A stretch of 64,000 nucleotides of DNA from Candidatus Pseudobacter hemicellulosilyticus (lineage in GTDB: Bacteria > Bacteroidota > Bacteroidia > Chitinophagales > Chitinophagaceae), in NCBI GenBank assembly GCA_029202545.1, contig CP119311.1, positions 3,968,001-4,032,000 on the forward strand, in the 5' to 3' direction. Below, piece by piece: positions 44,939 through 53,519 of this stretch. Numbering within the stretch: the first letter of the stretch is position 1; every line of letters begins with the position of its first letter. The translations under genes were made by a program, and so were the position numbers. Below the pieces are notes generated by a model. It worked only from the letters and a program-made list of their open reading frames with translations, was not told the origin of the DNA and searched no databases.

Positions 44939-45610
44939 ATGGCAGCGCTGCATACCGTTCCCATTCTCAGTATCATGGAAGTTACGCATGATGTCAAATG
45001 TTTTCGCCTGCGGAAACCTGAAGGGTACCGGTTTGTGCCGGGACAGGCTACCGAGGTATCAGTCAACAAGCCCGGCTGGACCGAAGAAAAGCGACCGTTC
45101 ACTTTTACCTCGTTGAACACGGATGATTACCTGGAATTCACTATCAAGGGCTACCCGGAACACCAGGGGGTAACGCACCAGCTGCACCAGCTGTCGGTAG
45201 GCGATGAACTCCTGATCCGGGATGTATGGGGTGCTATTGAATATAAAGGCCCTGGTTATTTTATTGCGGGCGGGGCCGGCATCACGCCTTTTATGGCTAT
45301 CCTCCGGCAGCTGGCCAGGGACGGGCAGATGGGCGACAATGTACTGCTGTTCTCCAACAAGACCGTAGCGGATATTATTTACCAGGACGAGCTGACCCGC
45401 TTGCTGGGCAGCCATGCCCGCTTCCTGTTGACCCGGGAAACGCGGGAGGGTTATGAAAAAGGGCCTATCGACCAGCATTTCCTGGAGGCCAATATCCCGG
45501 ACTTCAGCCGTCATTTTTATATCTGCGGACCTGATAAGATGATCCAGGATATCAGTGCTTCGCTGGAGAAACTGGGCGCCTCGGCAGATGCCGTAGTATT
45601 TGAGCATTGA
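44939..45610 (+). CDS. Flavodoxin/ferredoxin reductase-type FAD-NAD(P) oxidoreductase
   Basis: This 223-residue protein has the compact ferredoxin-NADP+ reductase fold: an FAD-binding barrel with KRPFTFTS (about 48-55) and a nucleotide-binding domain with AGGAGITPFMAILRQL and YICGPDKM. It has no 2Fe-2S domain and no signal peptide, so it works in the cytoplasm and probably reduces a small electron carrier. The ATG at 44939 is chosen over an in-frame TTG 9 nt upstream. It lies at the edge of the low-oxygen respiration region; its partner could be a ferredoxin or flavodoxin encoded elsewhere. A repeat box begins about 25 nt after its stop codon. Confidence 0.82.
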   Translation: MAALHTVPILSIMEVTHDVKCFRLRKPEGYRFVPGQATEVSVNKPGWTEEKRPFTFTSLNTDDYLEFTIKGYPEHQGVTHQLHQLSVGDELLIRDVWGAIEYKGPGYFIAGGAGITPFMAILRQLARDGQMGDNVLLFSNKTVADIIYQDELTRLLGSHARFLLTRETREGYEKGPIDQHFLEANIPDFSRHFYICGPDKMIQDISASLEKLGASADAVVFEH

Positions 45611-45633
45611 GTTGCCGGTAAAGGAATGATAAC

Positions 45634-46223
45634 CTTGGTTCGTCAAAATAAGTACTTTAGGAAGCGGCGGAATGCTGAAGGCTATTGTTGGGGACGAACC
45701 ATTACGCATGGCGATTGGGTGCTTGCCTTTAAAGCAAAGTTGCATTGTTAAACACTGCCAGTTGGTTCGCCCCCAAAAAATATGCTTTCCCGCCGTGCAG
45801 TGAGTGTATGTACCAGGCGCCCGGACTGTTCCTGCTGTTTTTTGTTTTTGGACGAACCAGAAAAGAGGCGAATAGGGGGGCTTGCTTATAAATCAAAGCA
45901 GCACTGTTAAACGCTGCCTTTTGGTTCGTCCCCAAAAGATATGCTTTCCCGGCGTGCAGTGAGTGGATGTACCAGGCACCCTGACTGATCCTGCTGTTTT
46001 TTATTTTTGGACGAACCAGAAAAGAGGCGAATAGGGGGGCTTGCTTATAAATCAAAATAGCATTGTTAAACGCTGCCTTTTGGTTTGCCCCAAAAGATAT
46101 GCTTTCCCGGCGTGCAGTGAGTGGATGTACCAGGCGCCCTGACTGATCCAGCTGTTTTTTGTTTTTGGGACGAACCTAAAGTAAGGTCTCTTTTTCCTGC
46201 AGCTTTATGTTTTGGGACGAACC
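45634..46223. repeat. 159-bp tandem repeat array with inverted GGACGAACC boxes
   Basis: Boxes GGACGAACC start at 45692, 45850, 46009 and 46168; the opposite-strand form GGTTCGTCC or a variant starts at 45763, 45923 and 46082. Successive same-strand boxes are 158-160 nt apart, so about three units of 159 bp are repeated in tandem, the last two being most alike (for example AGGCGAATAGGGGGGCTTGC in both). Further boxes occur at 45637 and 46215. Each + and - box pair could form a stem of about 14 bp, because T and A runs extend the complementarity. Because 159 is divisible by three, long spurious frames cross the array. Confidence 0.85.
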
Positions 46224-46548
46224 AAATAATCCCCCCTGCTATATTCTGGTGCCCGCTTTGCGGCAGTCCCACAAAAACAAAGACCGTATTGCTTCCGCAA
46301 CACGGCCTTAAGTGCCGTAAAAACCCTTCAGGGCTGGTTGTTACAGCATCGGTTTGTTTGCTACTTTCCAGGGCCGAGGCTTCGGGTTATTGTGTAACGC
46401 AAAAGCTTGGCGTTTAGGGGGTAAAAGGGGCCTTTAATATGATGATCCGAAGGTATATGTTGGTTTGAAGATCTTCCTGAACGCAGGTCAGTAGTTCGTA
46501 TGATTGTTATCAGTAATGAATCATCATTGCATTGATAACGAAAAATAA
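46224..46548. other. 325-nt gap between the repeat array and hemN
   Basis: No convincing gene is seen. An imperfect inverted repeat (GTTATCA at 46506-46512, TGATAAC at 46533-46539, with a further AATGA/TCATT inner match) lies just after the hemN stop codon and may form a 3' hairpin, but it has no T tract. Confidence 0.5.
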
Positions 46549-47919
46549 TCAGATGGCCCTGCTGAAAGCCTGTGTGGCATGTTTGCCCTGGCGGGCCATT
46601 TTCAGGTCGAAAGCACTGCATACATTCCGGATGAACTGGTGTCCCAGCGGCGTCAGCTTCAGTCCCTGCCAGTTCACTTTACACAGGCCGTCCTTCTCGG
46701 GTTCCGCCAGTCGCGGGAAAACATATTTGTCCAGCAGCGGCCGGTCTTCCGGCTGGAACTGCGTCTGCCCATGGCAGCTGATATCCAGGATATATTTCCG
46801 GAAAGCCTTGTCCTGGGCGGTCAGGTGATAGCCTTTGCGAATGGCCAGCTCGCCATTGCGGACGGCGGTATAATAATTATGCAGGGTCTTATCGTTCTGC
46901 GCAAAACCATTCCACACATCACTGATGGCAGATACGCCCAGTCCCAGCAGCATGCCGGTATTCTGAACGGTATAGCCCATAAAGTTCCGGTGCAGCCGGC
47001 TTTCAGCGCGGGCCTTGCTCAGCTCGTCATGGGGCAGGGCAAAATGGTCCATGCCAATATCTTCATATCCTTTGTCCAGCAGGAGCGACTGCCCCGTGAG
47101 GTAAAGGTCCAGCTTGCTGGCCGGATCAGGCAGGTGCGATTCATTGAACAACCGCTGCGCCCGGCTGGTCCAGGGTACATGGGCATAACTGTAAAAAGCA
47201 ATGCGGTCCGGCATCAGCTCCATCACCTGTCCAATGGTGCGTTCAATACTGGCCCTGGTTTGCAGGGGCAGACCATAGATCAGGTCAAAGTTGACGGACT
47301 CATAGCCGATGCTGCGGGCATTTTCCGTAGCCGCACGCACATTGGCAAAAGGCTGTATGCGGTTGATGATCCGCTGAACTTCGGGATCATTGTCCTGCAC
47401 ACCATAACTGATGCGCCGGAAGCCCAGTTCATACAGGGTCTTCAGGTGCTCGTAGGTAGTATTGTTGGGATGCCCTTCAATGCTGAAAGCATATTCCGGG
47501 TGTATGATACAATCTTTCAGGATCATGGTCACCAGCCGCTTCAGGTTGCCGGGCGAAAAGAAAGTGGGTGTACCGCCACCCAGGTGCAGTTCCCGTATGA
47601 TGGGCTTGCGGTCCATCTGCTGCAGGTACAGCTGCCATTCTTTTTCCAGGGCGGCCATATATTCCGGCTCCGCCTTATGGTTGATGGTGATCTTTTTGTT
47701 ACAGCCGCAATAGGTACACAGGGATTCACAGAAGGGCAGGTGGATATACAGGGACATGCCAGATCCATATTCTTCCTGGAACCGGTCGCGGAACAGGTTC
47801 ATCCATTGGGCATGGGGCAGCTGCTCGTCCCAGTAAGGGACAGTAGGGTAGCTGGTATACCGCGGCACAGGCCGGTTGTATTTTTCTACCAGTGCTGTAT
47901 CAACCGATGGATGGATCAT
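46549..47919 (-). CDS. hemN: Oxygen-independent coproporphyrinogen III oxidase
   Basis: This 456-residue radical SAM enzyme has the HemN N-terminal motif RPVPRYTSYPTVP and the iron-sulfur cluster cysteines Cys64, Cys68 and Cys71 (CESLCTYC), followed by the extra Cys73 typical of true HemN. ELHLGGGTPTF is the SAM-binding glycine motif, and LIYGLPLQT and a C-terminal HemN domain (GLGVSAISDVWNGFAQN, LSCHGQTQF-like end) are present. It converts coproporphyrinogen III to protoporphyrinogen IX without oxygen, in the cytoplasm, supplying heme when oxygen is low. It fits with the neighbouring cbb3 oxidase genes. It is 102 nt downstream of the RIC gene, with an inverted repeat between them. Confidence 0.96.
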   Translation of the reverse strand: MIHPSVDTALVEKYNRPVPRYTSYPTVPYWDEQLPHAQWMNLFRDRFQEEYGSGMSLYIHLPFCESLCTYCGCNKKITINHKAEPEYMAALEKEWQLYLQQMDRKPIIRELHLGGGTPTFFSPGNLKRLVTMILKDCIIHPEYAFSIEGHPNNTTYEHLKTLYELGFRRISYGVQDNDPEVQRIINRIQPFANVRAATENARSIGYESVNFDLIYGLPLQTRASIERTIGQVMELMPDRIAFYSYAHVPWTSRAQRLFNESHLPDPASKLDLYLTGQSLLLDKGYEDIGMDHFALPHDELSKARAESRLHRNFMGYTVQNTGMLLGLGVSAISDVWNGFAQNDKTLHNYYTAVRNGELAIRKGYHLTAQDKAFRKYILDISCHGQTQFQPEDRPLLDKYVFPRLAEPEKDGLCKVNWQGLKLTPLGHQFIRNVCSAFDLKMARQGKHATQAFSRAI

Positions 47920-47981
47920 ATTTCAAAACTATTGTGCAGATCGGAGAAAATCGAAGAGGCGCCTCAGTCGATGTGATGATA

Positions 47982-48007
47982 TTGATCAGCTGCAACCGGC
48001 TGATCAA
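47982..48007. promoter_or_regulatory. Inverted repeat between the RIC gene and hemN
   Basis: TTGATCAGC and GCTGATCAA form a perfect 9-bp inverted repeat with an 8-nt spacer, about 63 nt before the hemN start. The outer TTGAT/ATCAA halves recall Fnr-type half-sites, but the spacing (16 nt between them) is not the standard one. It could equally be a hairpin ending the RIC transcript, though there is no T tract. Confidence 0.4.
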
Positions 48008-48021
48008 CAGGCGCCGGCCGG

Positions 48022-48780
48022 CTACAGGCCGCCGTTCCGCTGCAGTAATTCTTTTTCAATGGCAATAGCCCTGGGGAAGAGGACATCATTTTCCAGGTGA
48101 ATATGCTGGGTGAGGTCCAGGTCCATTTCCAGCAGTTTGGAGAACGTGACCCGGTGACTGATACAGGCATTGGGCGGCGCTTTGTAATGGCCGGTCAGTT
48201 CGCGGAACTGCTGCAACGCTTTGCCCATAGTGGCATGCTCATGGTCAATCAATGCCTCCACGGGTTTGCGCAGGGTGCGCACCAGCAGGCTGGCGTAGGA
48301 GTCATTGTTCATATAAGCCCGGTGGATCTGTTTGATATAGGGGAAGATGACTTCTTCCTCCTGTTGCAGATGCGGGCGCAGGTTATGCAGGAGCCGGTCA
48401 AACAGGCTCTGCAGCTCCGTGAGATAGGGATATTTTTTACGGTGGCCTTCAGCAAAACGGTCCAGGTGGTCCTTCACCTGTGGCAGTAATTCCTTGATGA
48501 AAGCATGGTGTATATTCACAATGTAATCAGCCAGGAAATCCAGTGGCCACTGGGCAAACTGCAGCTGCGGCGATAGCTGGATCACGCGGGTCACCGATTT
48601 CAATTCGCGGGTGATCAGCTCCAGGTCCAGCCCTCTTACCTCACAGGCCGTTTTCAGGGGCCACCTGCCACCACAGCAAAACTCAATATCATACTTACGG
48701 AATACATCTGCCGTCCGGTAATCAGCCGTGACAATATCCGTAACATAAGACTGCTCGTCTATGAACAACTCCTGGGGCAT
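48022..48780 (-). CDS. RIC/ScdA-type di-iron protein (iron-sulfur cluster repair)
   Basis: This 252-residue protein begins with a ScdA_N domain including the CCGG motif (Cys35-Cys36, RKYDIEFCCGGRWPL), followed by a hemerythrin-like four-helix bundle with His/Glu pairs suited to a di-iron site (NIHHAFIKELLP, HLQQEEEVIFPYI, DHEHATMGKALQQF, HIHLENDVLFPRA). The family repairs iron-sulfur clusters damaged by nitric oxide or oxidants. The ATG at 48780 is preferred to one 57 nt upstream because the extra N-terminus is not family-like. It is divergent from the PAS kinase gene and upstream of hemN, which suits a low-oxygen or nitrosative-stress regulon. Confidence 0.92.
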   Translation of the reverse strand: MPQELFIDEQSYVTDIVTADYRTADVFRKYDIEFCCGGRWPLKTACEVRGLDLELITRELKSVTRVIQLSPQLQFAQWPLDFLADYIVNIHHAFIKELLPQVKDHLDRFAEGHRKKYPYLTELQSLFDRLLHNLRPHLQQEEEVIFPYIKQIHRAYMNNDSYASLLVRTLRKPVEALIDHEHATMGKALQQFRELTGHYKAPPNACISHRVTFSKLLEMDLDLTQHIHLENDVLFPRAIAIEKELLQRNGGL

Positions 48781-48977
48781 ACGCAAAATGACTATTTGGT
48801 TGGGTAGATAGACCTGCAAAATAGCCCCCCACAACATCGAAAAAGATGACTTTGCTCATGTAGGTGACATTTTAATGATAAAAGACTGCAAAAAATAGCA
48901 AGGCAATGCACGAAATATTTGCAGATCGGGGCGGTCGATATTTGTCAAAATTGTAATTTCCCGCATAATTTTTTTAC

Positions 48978-50534
48978 ATGTTCAAAGAAAAGCCGTTCAA
49001 TATCTTATTGTTCTGTTCCCTGCTCACTGTCTGCACGGCCGTTTTTCAGTATCTCTACCCTGATCTGAGTTATATGGAAGGTGGATTTGTGGGGGCTATC
49101 CTCCTCACAGTATTCCTGCAGAAAAACCTGTACACCAATCTATTTGGGGGGATCAGCATCCTGCTGGTAGTCATCACCGCCTTCTATCCACATGAAAACC
49201 TCAGCACGGAACAGGTGATGATGCGACTTGGGTTCTCCGTGATCATCCTGGTGCTGACCACCATTTCCGTATTATATGTAAAGAAATTATATGGGAATAT
49301 GGAGTCGGACAAACAGCAGGTGACCGCCCTGTTTGAGTTTGCTACCGAAGGGATCATCCTGACCAGCCAGACCGGTGATATTGTGCTGGCCAATCCCGCC
49401 GCCCTCAATCTCTTCGGGTATTCCCGGGAAGAACTGCTGGGCAAGCCCATTGAAGTGCTGATCCCCACCCGCCTGCATGGAAAGCATGTACACTACCGCG
49501 AAGGTTTTTATGATCAACCTTCCAACCGCTCCATGGGCCATGGCCGTGATCTTTTTGCCAAAACAAAGGATGGCAAGGAGTTCCCGGTGGAAGTGAGCCT
49601 CAGCTATTATAAACAGAAGACGGAATTTTTCGTGATCGCCTTTGTGGTGGATATCCGCCAGCGCAAGGAATCCGAACAGCGACTGATAGAACAAAAGGAA
49701 CAGCTGCAGCGCATTACCGAGGATATCCGTAAGCTCAACGCCGAACTGGAGAACAAGGTGGATGAACGCACCCAGATCCTGAAAGAGGCCCTCCAGGAGC
49801 TGGAACGGTCACAGCAAAGCCTGCACGAAGCCCTGGAAAAGGAAAAAGAGCTGAGCGAGATCAAATCCCGCTTCGTTTCCATGGCTTCCCATGAGTTCCG
49901 CACGCCACTGAGTACCGTCCTGTCCTCCGCCTCCCTGATCAGCAAATACAAAAAAGGGGAGGAGCAGGATAACCGGGACCGCCATATCAAGAAGATCAAG
50001 GATTCCGTCAAGCACCTGAACGACCTGCTGGAAGACTTCCTCTCCCTCGGCAAACTGGAAGAAGGCAAGGTGCAGGTGAGCGGTGAGCCCTTTGACCTGC
50101 GGGAATTCCTGGAAGAAACGGCCGACGAGATCAAGGGCATCGCCAAGCCCAATCAGCAGCTGGTGGTGGAATACAGGGGCGATAACAATTTCTCCACCGA
50201 TAAGAAAGTGTTGAAGAATATCCTCATTAATCTCCTGAGCAATGCCGTCAAATTCTCGCCCGACGAGGCCACGGTCTGGATCAATACCGTAGTGGAGGAT
50301 CATGAAGTGACCATTGCCGTTAAGGACGAAGGCATCGGTATTTCTGAAGAGGACCAGAACTATATGTTTACCAGTTTCTTCAGGGGCCGAAACGCCATGA
50401 ATATCCAGGGCACCGGCCTGGGCCTGCACATTGTAAAACGGTATACCGATCTGCTGGGCGGTATTATCCAGCTGCAAAGCACCCTTGGCAGCGGCACTAC
50501 CATTACCGTCAAGCTCCCCGAACTACAGGTATGA
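48978..50534 (+). CDS. Membrane PAS histidine kinase, FixL-like layout
   Basis: This 518-residue protein has a membrane region with about four TM helices (roughly 7-26, 35-50, 55-70, 84-101), one PAS domain (about 113-228), a long coiled coil (about 230-297), a HisKA domain with His305 (SMASHEFRTPLSTVLSSASL) and an HATPase domain (NLLSNAVKFSPDE, DEGIGISEED, GTGLGLHIVKRY). In the PAS domain, RLHGKHVHYREGF places His170/His172 where FixL has its heme-ligand region, but many heme-free PAS domains look alike there. It sits among cbb3 oxidase, hemN and RIC genes and may be the kinase for the REC-Crp protein encoded at 59.9 kb. That pairing is inferred. Confidence 0.9.
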   Translation: MFKEKPFNILLFCSLLTVCTAVFQYLYPDLSYMEGGFVGAILLTVFLQKNLYTNLFGGISILLVVITAFYPHENLSTEQVMMRLGFSVIILVLTTISVLYVKKLYGNMESDKQQVTALFEFATEGIILTSQTGDIVLANPAALNLFGYSREELLGKPIEVLIPTRLHGKHVHYREGFYDQPSNRSMGHGRDLFAKTKDGKEFPVEVSLSYYKQKTEFFVIAFVVDIRQRKESEQRLIEQKEQLQRITEDIRKLNAELENKVDERTQILKEALQELERSQQSLHEALEKEKELSEIKSRFVSMASHEFRTPLSTVLSSASLISKYKKGEEQDNRDRHIKKIKDSVKHLNDLLEDFLSLGKLEEGKVQVSGEPFDLREFLEETADEIKGIAKPNQQLVVEYRGDNNFSTDKKVLKNILINLLSNAVKFSPDEATVWINTVVEDHEVTIAVKDEGIGISEEDQNYMFTSFFRGRNAMNIQGTGLGLHIVKRYTDLLGGIIQLQSTLGSGTTITVKLPELQV

Positions 50535-50567
50535 TAGTTGTTGGCATAGTTGTATAAAAACTCAGCT

Positions 50568-50846
50568 ATGTTACGAAAACCAGTGTTTGTGGTGGTAGCA
50601 GTGACCTGTTACCTTGCGTTGTATTATGGCCTGTTCCTGGGTGGAGCGCCGGCTTCCGTGATTGGTGGTCTGTATGCAGGAGCGCCCTTCCTGGTGACCT
50701 GGATGGTCATTGTGATCCTGAAATATGGTGCGTATAAAGGAAAGGAACTGAAGGCTGATGAAGAGTGGGGCTATGAAGATCAGCCAAAGGAAAGTCTGGG
50801 TGTGTTATTCCCAAAAACAAGCTATAAAGATGCAGCGGATCAATGA
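50568..50846 (+). CDS. Small two-TM membrane protein
   Basis: This 92-residue protein has two hydrophobic segments (about 6-24 and 31-53) and an acidic, polar C-terminus. The ATG at 50568 is used; an in-frame TTG lies 18 nt upstream. It starts 33 nt after the PAS kinase stop, so it may be co-transcribed with it. Its stop overlaps the end of the convergent SafE-like gene by 7 nt. I do not recognise the family; its position suggests a role in oxidase assembly or kinase function. Confidence 0.7.
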   Translation: MLRKPVFVVVAVTCYLALYYGLFLGGAPASVIGGLYAGAPFLVTWMVIVILKYGAYKGKELKADEEWGYEDQPKESLGVLFPKTSYKDAADQ

Positions 50847-51544
50847 CAATGAATGGCATCCTGCGGGGCACCCGCGAGTACGGGGCTGATAAAAGGAATA
50901 CCCAGGTTCATACCTCTGAGGATCAGGACCACAGCCATTCCCACCATAATATAGGGCATGGCTTTTTTCAATTGCTGGCGGACGCCGATATTGATGCGGA
51001 AGCCTCCGAGGCTGAGGGCCAGCATAGCGGGCAGGGTGCCTGCGCCAAACAGGGCCATGAACAATACGCTATGCGTCAGTTCCGAAGTGCTCAGGGCGCC
51101 GGCAATGGCCAGGTACACCATGCCACAGGGTAGCAGGCCATTGGCCATGCCCATGAGCAGGAAGGCGAGCGGCCCTTTGGAGAGCAGCGCCTTGCCCATG
51201 ATAAAATGCACTTTCATATAAATAACCTGCAGCCATTGCGGCTGGAGCCGGTGCTGAAAAAAATAGTGCTGAAGGGTGATGACCAGGATGGCGGCGCCCA
51301 GGGCAATGGAGAACCATTGCTGGAAACCCGCCAGGTAAATATGTCTGCCCGCGAGGCCGAATAGCAATCCCAGCAGGGAATAGGTGATCACCCGTCCGGT
51401 ATTGTACAGGAACATAGACAGCAGCTGCCGCCCGGCGCCCAGGTGCTGCACCGGCAATGCCAGCGCCAGCGGGCCACACATGCCCACGCAATGCAGGCTG
51501 CTTACCAGCCCCAGGGTTAATCCGGCCAGGATGACTGCTTCCAT
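50840..51544 (-). CDS. Sulfite exporter TauE/SafE family protein in the cbb3 operon
   Basis: This 234-residue integral membrane protein has about six TM helices, the N-terminal motif LHCVGMCGP and a GLLPCGMVYLA motif. This subfamily, close to DsbD-like and copper-handling transporters, is usually encoded at the end of ccoNOQP-ccoGHIS clusters and is thought to help oxidase maturation, perhaps in copper or thiol delivery. The C-terminus ends IHCH, another possible metal-binding group. It starts 3 nt after the ccoH stop, so it is clearly in the operon. The actual substrate is not known. Confidence 0.88.
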   Translation of the reverse strand: MEAVILAGLTLGLVSSLHCVGMCGPLALALPVQHLGAGRQLLSMFLYNTGRVITYSLLGLLFGLAGRHIYLAGFQQWFSIALGAAILVITLQHYFFQHRLQPQWLQVIYMKVHFIMGKALLSKGPLAFLLMGMANGLLPCGMVYLAIAGALSTSELTHSVLFMALFGAGTLPAMLALSLGGFRINIGVRQQLKKAMPYIMVGMAVVLILRGMNLGIPFISPVLAGAPQDAIHCH

Positions 51545-51547
51545 GTG

Positions 51548-51988
51548 TTATTGGATAGCAATGGGTTGTTCAGCGTAATAGTATTTCTCTTCTGCATACC
51601 AGCCGATCTTGGCGGTATAGTTGCCTGGGAGGAGCGGCTGGCGGATCTCCAGCGGCATATCGGCAAAAGATTCAAAATCCACTTTGCGGTCGCGGCCGGC
51701 AGCAGCCGTGCAATAGAACCATACGGTGCCTTTTACTTTCTTGCTTTGCAGCTCGGCAGGAAGGCGCAGGGTGAAATGGCCGTTTTCCTTTACCAGGTTT
51801 ATCTTGCTGCTCAGGGCATTGGCCCTGTTGGTGCCGTCAATCACCTGCTGATAGACGATCTCATCCTTATAATATTCTTTGGACACCAGGTCGAAATTGG
51901 TTTGGGTACAGCTGTACACCAGGAACCCGATATATCCGCAGAAGGCCAGGAAGGCCAGTATCACTGCATGTCCCCAGGTAAATTTCAT
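51548..51988 (-). CDS. ccoH: FixH/CcoH-family cbb3 oxidase assembly protein
   Basis: This 146-residue protein has an N-terminal TM helix (about 7-27) followed by a beta-rich domain facing the periplasm. FDLVSKEYYKDEIVYQQVID is the family signature segment, and the end has GNYTAKIGWYAEEKYYYAEQ. CcoH works in cbb3 oxidase assembly and stability. The gene lies between ccoG (43 nt) and the SafE-like gene (3 nt). Confidence 0.9.
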   Translation of the reverse strand: MKFTWGHAVILAFLAFCGYIGFLVYSCTQTNFDLVSKEYYKDEIVYQQVIDGTNRANALSSKINLVKENGHFTLRLPAELQSKKVKGTVWFYCTAAAGRDRKVDFESFADMPLEIRQPLLPGNYTAKIGWYAEEKYYYAEQPIAIQ

Positions 51989-52031
51989 AATTGTAGATTT
52001 TAACGTTCAGAGATAGATACCCGGCTGGTGC

Positions 52032-53486
52032 TTAATCACCGATGGGACCGAGGAAATTCGTTTTCAGTTGATCTATTTTACCCTTGCTGCCATAGAGGCC
52101 GATATCGAGTTTGGTCTTCCGGTCCCTGATACTGCTTTTGGGCAGGATCACGAAGAAAGAACCGCTGCCCTGGCCCTGGTCTTTGACGTTCACATGGTTG
52201 TTACCGCCGATCACTTCAATGCGGCCGCCGGTATTTTCCAGGTGCAGTTCCAGGTTGATGCTGTCCATGGTCTTGTTGACCACTTTGATATTGTACAGGT
52301 TGGAAACGCTGTCGGCCCCTACTTCCTGGAACAGCATGCCCGGTGTGCGCATGATGGTGGCGTCCACTTCCTTGCGGGTAAAGAGGAAGAAAGCCAGCAG
52401 CATGATCAGGATGCCCAGCAGGGCGGTATAGAGCTTCATGCGGCCGGTGTATTGCAGCTTCTCTTTTTTCTCAATACCGTTCTCGGAAGCATAGCGGACC
52501 AGGCCCAGCGGCTTGTTGATCCTTTCCATGATAGCGTCACAGGCGTCAATACAGGCTGTACAGCCAATGCATTCCATCTGGGTGCCGTTCCGGATATCAA
52601 TACCGGTAGGGCAAACTTTTACGCAGGCAAAGCAGTCGATGCAATCGCCCTTGTCAGGTACAATTGCCGGCGCCAGCTGCGGTTGTTGTTTGCTGAATTT
52701 GCCCCGGGGCTCGCCGCGGCGGTAATCATAGGCCACCACCATGGAGTTCTTGTCCAGCAATACGCCCTGCAGCCTGCCATAGGGACAGATCACCGTGCAG
52801 ATCTGCTCGCGGAAGAAAGAGTATACGCCATAGAACACGCCGGAGAACACCAGGATAGAAATAAAGCCGCCGATATGTTCGGTCACAGGCTCGGTGATGA
52901 TACGCCAGAGCTCAGTGATGCCGATGATGTACGACAGGAACGTATTGGCAATAATAAAGGACAGCAGATAAAAAGCCAGGTGTTTGCCGGATTTGCGCAG
53001 GATCTTGTTGGTATTCCAGGGCGCTTTGGCCAGCATCCGCTGCTGGGAGGCGTTGCCTTCAATAGCGTATTCAATTTTGCGGAAAAGCATTTCCATGAAT
53101 ACGGTCTGAGGGCAAACCCACCCGCAGAAGAGGCGGCCGAAGGCCGCCGTGAAAAGAATGATGAACACGATGAACGTGACCATCGTTAACCCGAAAATGA
53201 AAAAGTCCTGCGGCCAGAACACCTGTCCGAAGATGATGAATTTGGCTTCTGTTATGTTGAAGAGGAACAGTGGGTTTTTGTTGACATAGATAAAAGGCAG
53301 GGTGAAGAAGAGGGCAAAAAAGCCAAAGCTCACCCAGGAACGGATAGTATAGAATTTGCCCTTTGGTTTGGTAGCAAAGATCCATTTCCGTTTGCCGGCA
53401 GCATCTACGGTAGCAATCCTGTCACGGAATGCTTCCGGGTCGGTCACCTTTTCCTTTTTTGTTGGTACGTCACGCACTGTTTCCAC
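52032..53486 (-). CDS. ccoG: CcoG/FixG iron-sulfur protein for cbb3 oxidase assembly
   Basis: This 484-residue protein has several TM helices and the FixG N-terminal motif GRLFCGWVCPQTVFMEM (a CxxxCP pair). Two ferredoxin-type 4Fe-4S motifs follow: Cys282, Cys285, Cys288, Cys292 (CIDCFACVKVCP) and Cys306, Cys309, Cys312, Cys316 (CIGCTACIDACD). A C-terminal Ig-like domain lies beyond a final TM helix (about 350-367). The family reduces copper(II) during CuB delivery to cbb3 oxidase. It lies 33 nt after ccoP. Confidence 0.95.
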   Translation of the reverse strand: METVRDVPTKKEKVTDPEAFRDRIATVDAAGKRKWIFATKPKGKFYTIRSWVSFGFFALFFTLPFIYVNKNPLFLFNITEAKFIIFGQVFWPQDFFIFGLTMVTFIVFIILFTAAFGRLFCGWVCPQTVFMEMLFRKIEYAIEGNASQQRMLAKAPWNTNKILRKSGKHLAFYLLSFIIANTFLSYIIGITELWRIITEPVTEHIGGFISILVFSGVFYGVYSFFREQICTVICPYGRLQGVLLDKNSMVVAYDYRRGEPRGKFSKQQPQLAPAIVPDKGDCIDCFACVKVCPTGIDIRNGTQMECIGCTACIDACDAIMERINKPLGLVRYASENGIEKKEKLQYTGRMKLYTALLGILIMLLAFFLFTRKEVDATIMRTPGMLFQEVGADSVSNLYNIKVVNKTMDSINLELHLENTGGRIEVIGGNNHVNVKDQGQGSGSFFVILPKSSIRDRKTKLDIGLYGSKGKIDQLKTNFLGPIGD

Positions 53487-53519
53487 TATTATTACTTTTT
53501 AGGCCCCGGCCTTCCGTGC

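Noticed and set aside
45729..46055. Minus-strand frame of 108 codons with an internal 53-residue repeat
   Set aside because: It lies entirely in the 159-bp tandem array. Since 159 is divisible by three, any frame open in one unit stays open in the next. There is no domain, signal or plausible start.
46579..47976. Plus-strand frame of 465 codons
   Set aside because: Antisense to hemN, which has all radical SAM motifs. GC bias at third positions keeps the opposite strand open.
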